Assembly: GCA_946406115.1 (NCBI GenBank)
Contig: OX291545.1
Coordinates: forward strand, 5,518,001 to 5,582,000
DNA length: 64,000 bases
Reading direction: 5' to 3'
From: Apoda limacodes
Lineage: Eukaryota; Arthropoda; Insecta; Lepidoptera; Limacodidae
Part shown: one piece after another, positions 62,446 to 64,000 of the stretch
Position numbering within the stretch: position 1 is the stretch's first letter
Layout: every line of letters starts with the position of its first letter
Notes under the pieces: generated by a model
The model's input: the letters and a program-made list of their open reading frames with translations, nothing else
Database searches by the model: none
What the model was told of the DNA's origin: nothing
Position numbers and translations under genes: made by a program

Positions 62446-64000
62446 GATTTAAAAACGTTCCGACTGAAACTTTTTATCCAGGGGTTGTCGGGGACACTGA
62501 TTCTAAATATTTAGTAAATTTTTCGATTTTACGAAATTAAAAGATTGCCGCCATAGTGATTTTTTATTGAAGTCTATTATTTTCACAGAAGGAGTTTGAT
62601 CGAAATAGTTCCGTGAGTATAGGAAAACTTTCAGATCTTCAAAATGTCGGAAAACAAAATGGCTGGCCATATGTCAAATTCAAAGTCAAAGTCAAAATGG
62701 TTTATTCAAATTAGGATTTTACAATCCAGTTGAATCGTCAAAGTTATAAAACGTATGAAATGTATTATCTCAAAAACGATTTGCTATAGGAGGGAGGTTG
62801 TAAAGTAGTAATTTTTGGCGCTGGGTAGGTTTTGGTGCGAGGGAATGAAACTATGGAAAATATGTACACAGCTTATAATGTACCAACAGTACAGTATACA
62901 CTATTTTAATACCACAGAGGAGAGGTGATGCCTTGTGCGTGAATCGCGTAGAACTGCCGCCTTTTGGTCCAGGGCCTTTATCTGATAACATCGCAATGTC
63001 TTTCCTCTCATCCCGCACGTTCCCCACTTGCACATGAAGGCTTAAGACACTTTCTAATGGAATGTACAAGCAAAAAACGTGCCCCTACTTTCTAACGATA
63101 CAATACAATACATTTTACTTATTAATACGTATTATTAATATTTACCAACCTATAGAGCATGAGACAAAATTATTTATACAATATAAACCTTATACCTACT
63201 AACAATTGTTTATGCCTACTTATATACTAAGTTACGCCGTTGTGAAGGTGTGCTCCGTAACAGAGGTGCTAGAACAAATATTGTAAAGGGTAATGAGGAG
63301 CAACTGCCTGGTAAAAAAAAATCAAGATGGCGGATTCAAAATAGCGGTCAAAAAAATTTGTTCACTGATACGAGTGAAACTTAGCATCCGGGAGTTTTCG
63401 GGGCCGCTTATTCTAAATATTTAGTCGATTAATCGATTTTACATATTTACAAGATGGCCGCCATAGTGAATAGTAATTTAAGCCTGTTATTCTCCCAGAA
63501 GGACTTTTCGAGGGTGAAAATGATATGTGGCGGGTTTGATAGAAATAGTTTCGTGAATATAGGGAAACTATCAGATCTTCAAAATGGCGGAAAACAAAAT
63601 GATTGTCTATACGAAACAGATCTCAAAAACGATTTGCCATAGGAGGGGGGTGCTCGAACAAATATTGTAAAGGACACCAAAGAGCAACTGCCTGGTGGAA
63701 ATAATTCAAGATAGCGGATTCGAAATGGTGGTCGAAAAAATTTATTCACCAATCCGGCTAAAATTTTCGCCGCCGATACGGAATATTGAGTATATATTTC
63801 AATTTTCATTTTGACAATAGTGATGTTTTTTGAAGCCTTTTATTTTCGCAGAAGGAGTCTCCGGGGTTAATCGATGTAGGAGAGGTTTGATCAAAAAGGT
63901 TCCGTAATTGTGGGAAAAAACAACATGGCCGCCATACAAAACATTTAATTCAACGAAGGATATCTTGAAAAAGATATGCTATAAAAGTGGGGTGCATGAA
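62446..64000. repeat. field of related repeat units with GATGGCCGCCAT core
   Basis: At least three related units start near 62450, 63355 and 63725. They share TTCTAAATATTTAGT, ATCGATTTTAC, the palindromic (A)TGGCCGCCATA or ATTGCCGCCATAG, TTTTCRCAGAAGGAGT, CAGATCTTCAAAATG and ATCTCAAAAACGATTTGC. The first is interrupted (about 62680-62745) by an inverted LINE/SINE tail and then by unrelated sequence to 63260. The field runs off the window. Confidence 0.75.

Noticed and set aside
62851..63069. 72-codon minus-strand frame (VGNVRDERKDIAML...)
   Set aside because: I considered it as an upstream arrestin exon or another gene, but it lacks arrestin motifs and clean splice sites.

Overview
The window is eukaryotic, AT-rich and intronic, almost certainly from a moth or butterfly. 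The only host gene I can support is an arrestin on the minus strand. Three exons are visible (57535-57692, 48340-48483 and 309-438, in transcription order). They splice in frame into about 144 residues of the arrestin C-domain and, from memory of the family, look closest to the lepidopteran antennal/visual arrestin homologue. The introns are about 9.1 kb (48484-57534) and about 47.9 kb (439-48339). The first exons lie beyond the right end and the C-terminal tail beyond the left end. Lepidoptera is also suggested by repeats I recognise from that order: a tRNA-derived SINE, a 300-430 bp element starting TCGGCCAAGTGCGAG, and LINE/SINE tails with a TTTCTTGCCGGTTCTTC box.

Nearly everything else is transposable-element sequence inside these introns. 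From left to right: a deleted BEL/Pao element (560-2497, -); Jockey-type LINE-A copy 1 (2501-about 7430, -) with a shared flank to about 8975; a decayed Ty3/Gypsy-like element (9644-12210, +); a LINE thumb fragment; an unusual reverse transcriptase preceded by a C2H2 finger (13277-15020, +); a piggyBac remnant (15010-16330, -); a second deleted BEL/Pao element (16820-18600, +) carrying a Helitron-like insertion; LINE-B (19245-21850, -); LINE-A copy 2 with the same type of flank (21860-28460, -); a LINE-B 3' stub; a DNA-transposon protein relic (31380-32300, -); a tandem array (34200-34745); LINE-C (35100-38200, +); and a nested locus at 38735-45890 where a nearly complete LINE-B (+) has split LINE-D (-).

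Further right are a LINE 3' end (47070-47360), minisatellites, arrestin exon B, a second Helitron-like copy, the longest BEL/Pao element (50520-56500, +) interrupted by a SINE, a 32-bp minisatellite, arrestin exon A, a foldback element (57846-58425), a palindromic minisatellite, LINE-A copy 3 (60640-61825, -) with a nested insertion, and two more tandem-repeat fields to the end.

No element reads as fully intact. LINE-B at 39659-42625 comes closest, with one in-frame stop. The history visible here is repeated insertion and decay in a large arrestin intron: internal deletions of three BEL/Pao copies, precise loss of the YADD box in one LINE-B, and two LINE-A copies sharing the same internal deletion and frameshifts. 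All identifications come from reading translations and recalling protein families; no database search was possible.
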